A stretch of 64,000 nt of DNA from Sugiyamaella lignohabitans. Taxonomy: Eukaryota; Ascomycota; Dipodascomycetes; Dipodascales; Trichomonascaceae. Positions within the stretch are counted from its first letter, which is position 1. Each line of letters begins with the position of its first letter. A program made the position numbers and the translations under genes. Location of the stretch: positions 2,542,001 through 2,606,000 of the forward strand of contig NC_031671.1 in assembly GCF_001640025.1 (NCBI RefSeq). The letters are read 5' to 3'. The notes under the pieces are model-generated. The model saw only the letters and a list, made by a program, of their open reading frames with translations. It ran no database searches and was not told where the DNA came from. Below are positions 1 through 9,203 of the stretch, one piece after another.

Positions 1-1100
1 CCCAACCTGCTGCCTCATCACTATCATCAGCCAATTCAGCTCCTTTTGACGACCAACCATCAATTCCACCTCCATCAAGTGTACCTCGACCAGGCGGTCT
101 GACCAACCGGGTGCTCCAATCTCGACAACCAGCATCTAGACCACTTGCCAGTTCAGCATCAAATGCATCGGCCATTCCAGACGCTAGATTAGTCGAACTA
201 GACCAGTTACGAAGTGAACGAGCTGAGTGGATTCGAGAACGTGAGCAGATGAAATGGAAAGCACAAGAAGATCAAGCCGAGAAAAACAGGTTAATGCAAG
301 AATTATCGGAAGCTCAACGAAAAGTTGCTGAACATATCGAGAAACAAACCAATGAAACATTAAAGACCAAAAGTCTAGAAACACAACTGACGCGATTACA
401 TTCTGATCTCGAGACATACCGTGTTCGCAACAATAAATTAGAAGCTGAATTAGAGCGAGTCAAGTCGCTGCTAATGCGCCAGCAACAGCATATGGCCCAA
501 CCGAGTCCACAATATGCCAATACCGACCAAACAGCAGCACCTACTCCCGGATCTAGCAGCATGCTGCGAAGTTTAAGCACTGGCAAATCCGCAGGAGCAT
601 CGACACACCGTCGTGGAACCTCGTCTTCACCTAAATCACCAGCTATGACATTGCAATTTGGCCTCGATACAAGATCCTCATCGACATCGTCTACAAACTC
701 CACATCGTCGATTCGTACCCACAACGCAGCCAATAGCGCGCTGAGGCGGTCTGTGGACTTTAGCAACCTCGGTCTTTCATCAATGCCAGATGACGAGTAC
801 TACAAAACATTGTCGTCATCGTTCCAGCGACAATTGAATACCGGTCCCGACAAAGAAAACAGTCTTTCCATGTCCGGCTACCGACCACTTCACCGACCAC
901 CACCAGCAGCTACTGCCATGTCTGAAGACAGCGAAATGACCGAAGCACCACCATCGCCGTCACGAATCCCGGTCTCTTCAGCATCCGCTGCAGCCACCTC
1001 GACCACCACGGGCCCCGAAAACTGGCGCCGAGCCGCCGAGGTCACCTCGGAACTGCGAGCTAGAATCGAGGCCATGCGACGCGCTCGTGCTGTCGTATAG
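1..1100 (+). CDS. Coiled-coil, Ser-rich protein, C-terminal part (5' end outside window)
   Basis: The reading frame is open from base 3 to the stop at 1098-1100 (365 codons plus stop), with no in-frame ATG before the coiled coil, so the gene starts upstream of the window. The visible part opens with a Pro/Ser-rich linker, then about 100 residues of strongly charged heptad-like coiled coil (roughly bases 190-480), then a long Ser/Thr-rich disordered tail, and ends in a short basic amphipathic stretch (Ser-Glu-Leu-Arg-Ala-Arg-Ile-Glu). I do not recognise the family. The order linker, coiled coil, basic Ser-rich tail resembles the ends of microtubule plus-end proteins such as Stu2/Alp14 or Bik1, but no diagnostic motif is visible and this is only a suggestion. 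It converges on the ETF-beta gene, with one palindromic element between their stop codons. Confidence 0.75.
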   Translation, partial: QPAASSLSSANSAPFDDQPSIPPPSSVPRPGGLTNRVLQSRQPASRPLASSASNASAIPDARLVELDQLRSERAEWIREREQMKWKAQEDQAEKNRLMQELSEAQRKVAEHIEKQTNETLKTKSLETQLTRLHSDLETYRVRNNKLEAELERVKSLLMRQQQHMAQPSPQYANTDQTAAPTPGSSSMLRSLSTGKSAGASTHRRGTSSSPKSPAMTLQFGLDTRSSSTSSTNSTSSIRTHNAANSALRRSVDFSNLGLSSMPDDEYYKTLSSSFQRQLNTGPDKENSLSMSGYRPLHRPPPAATAMSEDSEMTEAPPSPSRIPVSSASAAATSTTTGPENWRRAAEVTSELRARIEAMRRARAVV

Positions 1101-1150
1101 TCGTGATCCTGTCTACTCTAACGTTGTTTATGTCCTATTTCTACCCCTGC

Positions 1151-1287
1151 TGCCTCCGGCGGCTGGGGCTCCGCCCCAGACCCCGCTGCTCCTCTCGCTG
1201 CGCTCGAGTCGTTCCGTCGACGGTCCTGGCAACTCCTGCGAAGCAGGAGCAACGGGGTCTGGGGCGAAGCCCCAGCCGCCGGAGGCA
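1151..1287 (+). repeat. Palindromic double-hairpin element, full copy
   Basis: 137 bp with 33-bp complementary arms starting TGCCTCCGGCGGC and ending with the reverse complement. The left inner hairpin is the CTCGAG type, the right one CTCCTGC-GAA-GCAGGAG. The right arm has the mini-loop GAA where the left has TCC. It lies between convergent genes, 51 and 37 bp from the two stop codons. Confidence 0.95.
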
Positions 1288-1323
1288 GGTCCTCATAGCA
1301 AGAAACCATGTCACAAAAATATA

Positions 1324-2097
1324 TTAGACAGCACCTGCTGATTTTAGACGCTCAATGAGCTCGTCGGTTGAGCCGACTATGATACCGGCTTGGCGGACAG
1401 GTGGCTCGGTGACCTTGAGGATCTCGAGACGGCTCGACACGTCGACTCCGAGGTCGTCGGGCTTGACTACCTTGAGAGGCTTCTTTTTGGCCTTCATGAT
1501 GTTGGGCAGAGATGCGTAACGGGGCTCGTTGAGACGAAGGTCGGTCGTAATAACAAGAGGAAGCTTGGCTTTGACTGTTTCGGAACCGCCGTCAACTTCA
1601 CGGGTGACAGTGACTGATCCAGACGACTCTTCAACCTCCACTTTAGAAGCATTGGTAGCTTGGGGCCAGTTGAGTAATCCAGCAAGCAATTGGCCGGTTT
1701 GATTAGAATCGTTGTCAATAGCTTGTTTACCGAGAATAACAAGATTCGAGTCTTGGGCCTCAACGACCTTGGCTAGTAATTTGGCAACTGACAGAGGTTC
1801 TAAGTCCTTGTCACCGACATCAATCAGGGTCGACTCATCAGCACCTTTGGCAAGAGCAGTTCTAAGAGTCTCTTGAGACTTGATTGATCCAGCAGAAACT
1901 GCATGGATCTTTTCTACTAAACTTTTCGATCCTTCACGAATACGAATGGCCTCTTCAAGAGCAATGTCGCAGAATGGGTTTATGCTGAACTTGACACCTT
2001 GAGTCTCGACGCCAGTCTGCGCTTTATTTACACGGGGTCTAATAGCAGAGTCAATGACTCTCTTAACAGGAACCAGGATTCTCAATTTTGACGACAT
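1324..2097 (-). CDS. CIR1: Electron transfer flavoprotein subunit beta
   Basis: The 257-residue product has the usual length of mitochondrial ETF-beta. It opens with the conserved Leu-Val-Pro-Val-Lys-Arg-Val segment, followed by the Ile-Asn-Pro-Phe-Cys-Asp-Ile-Ala-Leu-Glu-Glu-Ala core. The family signature Gly-Lys-Gln-Ala-Ile-Asp-Asn-Asp-x3-Thr-Gly lies at about residues 123-135. With ETF-alpha it forms the matrix FAD/AMP heterodimer that passes electrons from acyl-CoA and related dehydrogenases to ETF-ubiquinone oxidoreductase. The ATG at 2097 begins the conserved N terminus directly, and as in other beta subunits no long presequence is obvious. It is divergent from the TDA10-like gene; in S. 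cerevisiae CIR1 and TDA10 are also near neighbours. Confidence 0.93.
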   Translation of the reverse strand: MSSKLRILVPVKRVIDSAIRPRVNKAQTGVETQGVKFSINPFCDIALEEAIRIREGSKSLVEKIHAVSAGSIKSQETLRTALAKGADESTLIDVGDKDLEPLSVAKLLAKVVEAQDSNLVILGKQAIDNDSNQTGQLLAGLLNWPQATNASKVEVEESSGSVTVTREVDGGSETVKAKLPLVITTDLRLNEPRYASLPNIMKAKKKPLKVVKPDDLGVDVSSRLEILKVTEPPVRQAGIIVGSTDELIERLKSAGAV

Positions 2098-3546
2098 GTT
2101 TCTCTGGAGAATTCAATCTGTCCAAGCGGAATGTCAATTGAATGACTCTCTCCACCATATATATGACCACTGGCGGTCCATGCTCGGCGGAACGAGAACC
2201 CCAACCCACGCTTCTCCACCGTTCGGGCCCAACTCGGACTGCCTGGCGGCTCGACAGCCGCGGTTATTCAGGGGGTGATCCCGTCTCTGACCTCCAATTT
2301 TTCATTCTCTCTCGTTAACACACTTGAAATTTCATGTTTTGGAGATACACACTAATTTTTACGGGGCGGGAGCTGCGGGTTCTAACCCGGGTTTCGGGGA
2401 CGGACTCTGCCTCCGGCGGCTGGGGCTCCGCCCCAGACCCCGCTGCTCCTCTCGCTTCGCTCGAGTCGTTGTGAGGGGGTCCCAGACTCTCCTGCGAAGC
2501 AGGAGCCACGGGGTCTGGGGCGGAGCCCCAGCCGCCGGAGGCAGACCTGGGGTTCCGAGCGCGAAAAATGTGATCGGCAAAAGATTAACCCTAAGTTCCT
2601 CGGAAGCGGATATGGACGGCGGTTTAAAGTAAACATGGACCTGACACCTTTAGTTTTCACAGGTTTTATGAGCTCGTATGCGAATTGGACTACATTCGTG
2701 GAGTTGTATTACGTACCGCAGCCATTGCAGTTTGTGGTGTGTGATGCGATTGAGAAGCCAGCGTTGTGATCTCTGGCTGCCAGAAAGTCCCTTGAGTGAT
2801 CCAAGTAGTTTCTTGAGCACCATTAAGTATGGAAATATGTCCTTTAAAATGTAATGCTCGTTTTCGAAGGATGAATTATGGAAAAGTTACCATTGAGAGT
2901 ATGCGGTTCTCAAAATCGAATCCAAAACTGTCACCTCACAATTTACGGCTGTTCTGTAGTCAGAGGGATGGTGTATTCTGAGTAGCACTTCCAGATTCTA
3001 CTCCAGTACTAATTCAATCACTGATTATCTGCTGGAGTGATTATCAGATGCTTGAGCCAGATGTCACTTTTCACGAATTAAGCGTTGCGTGGCTCAAGCC
3101 ACAAGTTCACTCTGCCGACACTTTCTAGAGTGGTCACTCTATCGCATATCTAGAAATTATCTGGTCGACGGAAGGTATTAGTAGCTTTGCAATTGAGCCC
3201 AAATTCAGTTCTTTTATGTATTCATTCTTCTTTTTTGTGTAAACCAGCCCTGGTCTCTCAGTAGACGGTAGAGGTTACCCCCACAGGCCCGCCGATAACC
3301 CCACTTAGCGGAAACTCGGTAAACTCGGTAAACAGCTATATCGGTGAGGATCTCATGCGGGATGCAAGAGTGGGTGAATATGTCAGCGAAACAATAATTA
3401 ACAGACTAGTACTGAATATTTTAATGAAATTTAGAGTCCAATTGGTAATTTTCAAGCTGAATGTGTATGGCAAATTGTGTCAATTTTAAAAGAAATTAAT
3501 CAGACAAAGGAAGATAATCACAGAGCAAAAAAACAATTTCATAGCC
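2098..3546. other. Divergent intergenic region CIR1 / TDA10
   Basis: About 1.45 kb between two divergent start codons. It holds one full palindromic element (2408-2543). The rest is AT-rich with no credible coding frame and no recognisable RNA gene. It must contain both promoters. Confidence 0.6.
2408..2543 (+). repeat. Palindromic double-hairpin element, full copy
   Basis: 136 bp with perfect 33-bp arms, CTCGAG-type hairpin on the left and CTCCTGC-GAA-GCAGGAG on the right. It lies in a divergent promoter region, about 300 bp from the CIR1 start. Confidence 0.95.
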
Positions 3547-4404
3547 ATGGCAATAAGACCCGCGAGCACCGACCCTATTGCTAAATATATTCTGGGGCTA
3601 TATCATAAAGCATTTATTGAGCAGGAAAATGCTCAAGTTAGGAAACTTCCTCTGGTAATTGGTATTAGTGGACCACAAGGATCAGGCAAGTCAACTGTGG
3701 TAGCTGCTGTAGCCAAGGTTCTAAGGAGTAAAAACCTAAATGTAGTGGACTTTTCATTAGATGATGTTTATTTGACTCATCAAGACCAGGTCGCCTTATC
3801 CAATGCTAATCCTGACAACAAACTAGTCAGTCATCGTGGACTGCCGGGAACTCACGATGTCAAACTGTGTTTAAATGTATTTGATGACTTGTTACAACAG
3901 AAACCAACCAATACTCCTAGATACGACAAATCGGCATTCCAGGGCCAAGGAGATCGATCTACTAATACATTTCCCGTCAAACCATACTACGACATAGTTC
4001 TCTTCGAGGGATGGTGTGTTGGATTCCGCCAATTACCAGAATCAGTGGTGGAACAGATCTGGAAGGCTTCAACGGGCCCACTGTCACACCACAGTTTGGA
4101 CCATGTCAAATTCGTCAACCGAGCATTAGCACAATATGACCAAATCTGGTCGAAATTCCATGCATTAATTCAAATTGAGGCTCTGGATCTCAACTACATC
4201 TACGAATGGCGAACCCAGCAAGAGCACGACCTGATCCAGAAAAAGGGCTCGGGAATGACCGACGCTCAAGTCAGGCAGTTTGTCGACGGATACATGCCCG
4301 CGTACGAACTATACCTTCGTACCCTTCAACAGACCCGGTCCTTGGCTATCACTCTCAACAGGGACAGAAAAGTCGTAAACCTACAGGAACCGAACAAACT
4401 ATAA
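3547..4404 (+). CDS. TDA10: P-loop kinase, D-glycerate 3-kinase-like (TDA10 family)
   Basis: 285 residues with a Walker A motif Gly-Pro-Gln-Gly-Ser-Gly-Lys-Ser-Thr at residues 42-50, then Asp-Phe-Ser-Leu-Asp-Asp-Val-Tyr-Leu-Thr and the family's Arg-Gly-Leu-Pro-Gly-Thr-His-Asp segment, and later Tyr-Asp-x3-Phe-Glu-Gly-Trp-Cys-Val-Gly-Phe. This is the pattern of yeast Tda10/YGR205W and plant glycerate kinase GLYK, small P-loop kinases of the phosphoribulokinase/uridine-kinase fold. The physiological substrate of the fungal proteins is uncertain; glycerate is an inference from the plant enzyme. The frame from the ATG at 3547 is intact and contains the whole domain. A divergent palindromic element starts 26 bp past the stop. 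Confidence 0.9.
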   Translation: MAIRPASTDPIAKYILGLYHKAFIEQENAQVRKLPLVIGISGPQGSGKSTVVAAVAKVLRSKNLNVVDFSLDDVYLTHQDQVALSNANPDNKLVSHRGLPGTHDVKLCLNVFDDLLQQKPTNTPRYDKSAFQGQGDRSTNTFPVKPYYDIVLFEGWCVGFRQLPESVVEQIWKASTGPLSHHSLDHVKFVNRALAQYDQIWSKFHALIQIEALDLNYIYEWRTQQEHDLIQKKGSGMTDAQVRQFVDGYMPAYELYLRTLQQTRSLAITLNRDRKVVNLQEPNKL

Positions 4405-4429
4405 TGAATCTCATGACTAGCACTGACGC

Positions 4430-4569
4430 TGCCTCCGGCGGCTGGGGCGCTGCCCCAGACCCCGTTGTGCTCGCTTCGCGAGCTTGCTGGGACCGTCCGG
4501 GAGCGACTGGGGCCCGAAATTCGAGCGAAGCGAGCTACGGGTCCGGGCAGAGCCCGGCCGCCGGAGGCA
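4430..4569. repeat. Palindromic element, diverged copy
   Basis: 140 bp. The outer ends TGCCTCCGGCGGC match the family, but the arms have diverged: left mini-hairpin TGGGGC-GCT-GCCCCA, right (on the minus strand) CCGGGC-TCT-GCCCGG. Each mini-hairpin still pairs with itself although the two arms no longer match each other. Inner hairpins are GCTCGCTTCGCGAGC and TTCGAGCGAAGCGAG. It starts 26 bp after the TDA10 stop. Confidence 0.9.
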
Positions 4570-4671
4570 GGTCCCGGACCCTCAGTGGTCACGTGACTGA
4601 TGATTAGAGAAGCTGGGGTAATTTCGTGAGAGCTCCGACAGGAGACCGAGACACATACAGACTCGTTGGAG

Positions 4672-5805
4672 ATGGCCAAAACGCAGGAAGTGCCGACAAG
4701 ACCGATCCAGGTGTGGTTGATTCCATGTTTCGACAGTCAGCTGGGTCGTGAGATTGCAGAGAAGGTTTTGCTTTCGGATGATATTGCCGTTATTCCAGCA
4801 GGACCTCAGGCTAACAGGCTGGCTGAGCAGTATCCAGACACTTGTAGCACAGTCGATTTGGATCCGAGGTAAATACTGACAGGGCTGTTTGCCTGTTTTT
4901 CGCCAGCTATACTGCTCTGCTGTTGATTTCTGTTATGTCTTGGGTTGCTAACAATTGTGCTTAGAAACAAGGCGCTGTGTTATAGTGCAGCAGCCGCTGC
5001 CATTGAGAGATGGGGAAGAATCGATATTCTGGTGAACTATTCCCCTACAAAGGTGTATGTGGGTGCGCTAGAAGAAATGGAGAATTGGCAATTGCAGGAT
5101 CAGTTGGAAGTGTCGCTGTACAGCTGTGTTAATAATATCCATGCTGTACTGCCTTCAATGCTCCAGCGGAAATCTGGCCATATTATTAATGTTGTCGATG
5201 TGAACGGCATTTTAGCAACACCATCATTGGGTCTCATGACTACTGCTGTGAGAGCTTTAGAAGGATATTCGGAATCTCTGGCGCTTTCTGTTTTTGAGCA
5301 AAATGTCAAGGTGACTATTGTGGAGTCTGCATTAGAGGTATCAGTAGGAACGAACCCACTGGTTCTGGCGGGTAATGGGAGATCATCCGGTCGAGATGAG
5401 TCTGTATCAACTGATAATGGCAATGAAAAACGGAATGGATTGAATAATGATGGTGGACAAGATAAGAGTATGATAGAGAGCGATATCGACAACATCGGGA
5501 ACAGCAATAGTATCCAAAAAGCATCATCAGCTCCTGACACAAGTATAGAACGTGAAGCGGCCAAGTTTTATTCTCGATCGACTCTGTGTGGAGAAACCAA
5601 ATCGGTTTTTTCTCGTATCAGTATATTTCCAAAAGAACCTTTCAATGATACTATTCACGCAGTCATGGAAGTAGCTGGCGTGAAGAATCCTCCTGGAAGA
5701 ATAGCTGCCGGTCTTGCTCCAAGCTCACAAATCCGAGAGTATCTAAGTGCAATGAGTGATGACCTGGATGATTTTGATCCCGATGCAAAAAATGCTCCTG
5801 AATAG
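4672..5805 (+). CDS. Short-chain dehydrogenase-like protein, probable pseudoenzyme (2 exons)
   Basis: Exons 4672-4868 and 4965-5805 are joined across a 96-nt intron (donor GTAAAT, branch GCTAAC, acceptor TTAG), giving 345 residues. The downstream half has classic SDR landmarks: Trp-Gly-Arg-Ile-Asp-Ile-Leu-Val-Asn, then Ser-Gly-His-Ile-Ile-Asn-Val and Ala-Leu-Glu-Gly-Tyr-Ser-Glu-Ser-Leu. Key positions are lost. The N-terminal TGxxxGxG glycine motif reads Pro-Cys-Phe-Asp-Ser-Gln-Leu-Gly, the NAG motif reads Asn-Tyr-Ser, and the catalytic Tyr-x3-Lys site reads Gly-Leu-Met-Thr-Thr-Ala-Val-Arg. A polar, Asn/Asp-rich insert (about residues 195-245) follows the fold. The SDR fold is clear; a catalytic role is unlikely, and the true function is unknown. 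The ATG at 4672 was chosen because the frame upstream has no other ATG. Confidence 0.75.
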
Positions 5806-6492
5806 CATACATTACCCATGGCTCAGGGGTTTATATATATCGCTTATCTTATCTTATCTTTTGGAAATCTCAACCCCTACCCTCGACATGATAATGTGGA
5901 AGATGAAGATAAGCTTGTACATTAACCTTTTATTTATTAGACTTTTGATGTTGTAACACAGACTGAAGTCGCCATTTTTTGTTGATTGTGCTGTATTTTG
6001 TAATCTTAGGTCTAGTGAGGAACAATAGATCAGTATATGCAAACAGATCAAATGTCAGATATGACAGCCATTCCACATTACAAATAAACGTCGAATCTTT
6101 CGTAAGCTTCTTGATAATTTCAAAAATCCAACTTAGCAATTGATTTCCAAAGAAAGTAACAAGATCTTAAAAGGTAAGCAATTGCAAAAAAAATCAGCAA
6201 CCGAAACAATCCCGGACAAAATGGCTAATCGAGAGATAGCTGTTATCAGCTGCAGCTGCTACCTGCGGCTTGCACCCTAAATCTTGAATTTCAATACAGT
6301 CCCACACCACTATATCTAAGTATGGACACGCGTTGTGACTTCGTGCATCTATGAACCTAAGAACATAGTTTAATTAATTAATCGCTAGGTCCGACGAACC
6401 GTTATTAAAATAACACAATCCAGAGAAGACCAGCTAGAAATTGTTTATCGAATGTCAGCGAGACTCTTTTTGGTCAGTATAGGTCAAAGAAA
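5806..6492. other. Intergenic region, no feature seen
   Basis: 687 bp of AT-rich sequence between tandem genes, with TTATCTTATCTTATCTT direct repeats near 5845. It presumably holds the 3' end of the SDR-like gene and the AVT2 promoter. No convincing small ORF or RNA gene was seen. Confidence 0.5.
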
Positions 6493-8112
6493 ATGTACAA
6501 ACCAGTAGATACGAGTGGATTAGATGGGTCCAATGAAGGGGGCCGGTCTTTATTAGGTCAGATTAGGTCTGCAGTCGGTATTGGGAGCAGCACGGAAAGT
6601 AATATATCTAATGGGAATGGACTTCGGAATCCATTTGCTGAGGGAGAAGAGAATCCTTTTATCCTTGACGAGGAAGAAGAAGGCGAAAATGAACCCACTG
6701 GACGGCAAAGTAATGACCAAGACGTACCAAAACATTCCAGACATGGATCCAGCTTATCAAATACACATAGTCAATCGTTTGACATAAACGATGAAGACGC
6801 TCTATTAGACGATTATGAGAACGAAGGAAATGACAATACAGGCTCTTTGGGTCATAACGAGTTTCTGCTATCACTTGCAAATCAGACTGATAAAAGTAAT
6901 CTCAAAATGGCATTTATGAATATGGCCAATAGTATCATTGGTGCTGGTATCATTGGTCAACCTTACGCAGTTAGACAAGCCGGTCTGCTAGCAGGAATAT
7001 TTCTTTTATTGTCACTGACAGTTGTTATCGACTGGACAATTCGACTCATGGTTACAAATGCCAAAATGAGTGGTACCGATACATTCCAAGCAACAGTAAA
7101 ACACTGTTTCGGCAAACCGGGTCTAATAGCTATATCATTAGCACAATGTCTATTTGCATTTGGTGGATCCATGGCATTTTGCGTCATTATTGGAGATACC
7201 ATCCCACATGTTATCAGTGCTCTGTTCCCATCTCTCAAAACAATACCAGTCATTAGCACACTAACGAGTAGAAATGGAATAATAATTCTATTCACAATGT
7301 GCATTTCTACGCCATTAGCATTAAACCGCAATATAAGTCATCTGGCAAAGGCCTCTGGATTGGCTTTAATTAGCATGTTGATTATCGTACTCACAGTACT
7401 TATAAGAGGCCCTCAAATTGGCGGTGGTCCGGACGCTCATTTCACACCGGCTACATTGACTATCAACTGGGGAATTTTCCAGGCTGTCAGTGTCATTTCA
7501 TTTGCATTCGTATGTCATCACAACTCGCTGATTATCTATGATTCTTTGAAAACTCCCACTATGGATAGATTTGCTAGAGTTACTCATTGGAGTACTGGTG
7601 TGTCGATGGTGGCCTGTATGGCCATGGGATTAGCAGGATTCCTGGTTTTTAAAGATAATACTAAGGGTAATGTGTTAAACAACTTCCCTCCCAACGATAC
7701 TATGGCTAATGTGGCCCGGTTCTGTTTTGGGTTAAACATGCTTACAACTCTGCCGTTGGAGATTTTTGTGTGCAGAGAAGTTATTTGGATCTATTTCTTT
7801 CCCGATGGACCAATTGCAACTACCAAACAGCATGCCATTCTCACACTGACACTGATTGTTTCAGCCATGACTGTATCCCTTTTTACATGTAATCTGGGTG
7901 CCATTTTGGAGTTAGTAGGAGCGTCGTCAGCTTGTACTATGGCATATATTCTACCTCCAATGTGCTATTTAAAGTTGTCCCGTAAGAGGCTCATACACAA
8001 GTTGTCCTCATACGCATGCATTGGGTTCGGTGTGGTGGTCATGATTTTATCAAGTGCACAAACAATAGCAAAACTTTTTAATGATTCGGAAGAAAACCAC
8101 TGTACAGTATAA
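6493..8112 (+). CDS. AVT2: Vacuolar-type amino-acid transporter, AVT2/SLC38 family
   Basis: 539 residues. The first 140 or so are acidic and Ser/Asn-rich, as in yeast Avt cytosolic tails. They are followed by about 11 hydrophobic segments starting with the family hallmark Met-Ala-Asn-Ser-Ile-Ile-Gly-Ala-Gly-Ile-Ile-Gly-Gln-Pro-Tyr-Ala in the first membrane helix. The AAAP/SLC38 members most similar in pattern are yeast Avt2 and human SNATs. They move neutral amino acids across the vacuolar or endosomal membrane, coupled to protons. The exact substrate and direction cannot be read from the sequence. The whole frame is intact without introns, and the ATG at 6493 is preceded by a purine-rich leader. 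Confidence 0.88.
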   Translation: MYKPVDTSGLDGSNEGGRSLLGQIRSAVGIGSSTESNISNGNGLRNPFAEGEENPFILDEEEEGENEPTGRQSNDQDVPKHSRHGSSLSNTHSQSFDINDEDALLDDYENEGNDNTGSLGHNEFLLSLANQTDKSNLKMAFMNMANSIIGAGIIGQPYAVRQAGLLAGIFLLLSLTVVIDWTIRLMVTNAKMSGTDTFQATVKHCFGKPGLIAISLAQCLFAFGGSMAFCVIIGDTIPHVISALFPSLKTIPVISTLTSRNGIIILFTMCISTPLALNRNISHLAKASGLALISMLIIVLTVLIRGPQIGGGPDAHFTPATLTINWGIFQAVSVISFAFVCHHNSLIIYDSLKTPTMDRFARVTHWSTGVSMVACMAMGLAGFLVFKDNTKGNVLNNFPPNDTMANVARFCFGLNMLTTLPLEIFVCREVIWIYFFPDGPIATTKQHAILTLTLIVSAMTVSLFTCNLGAILELVGASSACTMAYILPPMCYLKLSRKRLIHKLSSYACIGFGVVVMILSSAQTIAKLFNDSEENHCTV

Positions 8113-8690
8113 AGTATATCTGGCATATTATTCCATATATGTATATAGAATGCATTTTCAACAGACCGTTCCTGCTTAGAATTATAGTCTGAATGGGATT
8201 TCTAAGCATGTCCCAATTTCATGAATATGCTAATAGCATGTTATTCTTAAGAAGACCATTGCCTCTAATCGACGGGAATCATCTTGGGTATCTAGAATTT
8301 ACAAACTGATTTTTAATTGGGTCAGAAGGGTATAAGAATTTTGGATTTACCAGTTGCCAAACTATGGTGACGATCATTGTGATCGTTGGTGATAATTTTT
8401 ATAGAAATATCCACGGCTTTTCAAAATATCTCTATTAGATTTGACAAACCGGGTTACCAATGATGTGTTCGAGACGAAACGCGAATAACGGCCAATTTCT
8501 TCAATCCGTTAGTTGAGAAGCATGGATTTGGAATTGAGTAAACAATTAGCTGAGATGCATATAAATCCCTATAAGAAGCAACTTTTGAGTTCACCACTTT
8601 TATGTTGATACTGTAGTTTAGACTTCTTAAATCCATATTGTACTCTATTTATTTATTATTTATTAATTATCATTCTCTTGTAGAATAATA
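8113..8690. other. Intergenic region, no feature seen
   Basis: 578 bp of AT-rich sequence between AVT2 and LSM8 on the same strand. It presumably holds the LSM8 promoter. Nothing coding or repetitive stands out. Confidence 0.5.
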
Positions 8691-9098
8691 ATGTCCGGGC
8701 TGACCACATTTGTTGAAAGTAAGTACTCATTGTTGTGCAATCATTAATATAGTACGCTAACGTGATGTTTTAGAACGGATAATTGTGATAACGACTGATG
8801 GTCGATGTTTCGTAGGAACTTTAAAGGGATATGATCAGACTACGAATATGGTCCTTGCGAATACCAAAGAGCGAATAATTCTGCCGGACGAACCCACTGA
8901 AGAGATAGATTTGGGCCTTTATATGCTACGAGGAGAGAGCGTAGCTATTTGTGGACTGATCGAGGAAGATATTGAGAGCCAAATAGACTGGACAAAGGTA
9001 AGTAATGACGAAACATCTCAGTAGCAACTACTTGAGTCATGTGCTAACAATTATAGGTTCGAGGAAAGAAAATACATACTACGAAGCATGCAACGTGA
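8691..9098 (+). CDS. LSM8: U6 snRNA-associated Sm-like protein LSm8 (3 exons)
   Basis: Exons 8691-8718, 8774-8997 and 9057-9098 give 97 residues. Introns of 55 and 59 nt both have GTAAGT donors and CTAAC branch sites. The product shows the Sm1 motif (Thr-Asp-Gly-Arg-Cys-Phe-Val-Gly-Thr-Leu-Lys-Gly-Tyr-Asp), the Thr-Asn-Met-Val-Leu turn, and the Sm2 motif Leu-Tyr-Met-Leu-Arg-Gly-Glu-Ser-Val-Ala. The start Met-Ser-Gly-Leu-Thr-Thr-Phe-Val-Glu and the C-terminal Val-Arg-Gly-Lys-Lys-Ile-His segment are typical of LSm8 rather than other LSm proteins. LSm8 defines the nuclear LSm2-8 ring that binds the 3' end of U6 snRNA. It converges on TOF1 with a gap of about 105 bp. Confidence 0.95.
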
Positions 9099-9203
9099 CA
9101 TAGCATTACACAACACCACTGAAAAAATAATGATTAACCATGTATATTTATATTTAATGCAAGATATATAAATTAATGAGAATAGATAACTAACATATCA
9201 GAA

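Noticed and set aside
1151..1287. Palindromic elements as CRISPR repeats or bacterial REP sequences
   Set aside because: The host is clearly a yeast. Copies are dispersed singly, without regular spacers, and are full palindromes of about 140 bp.
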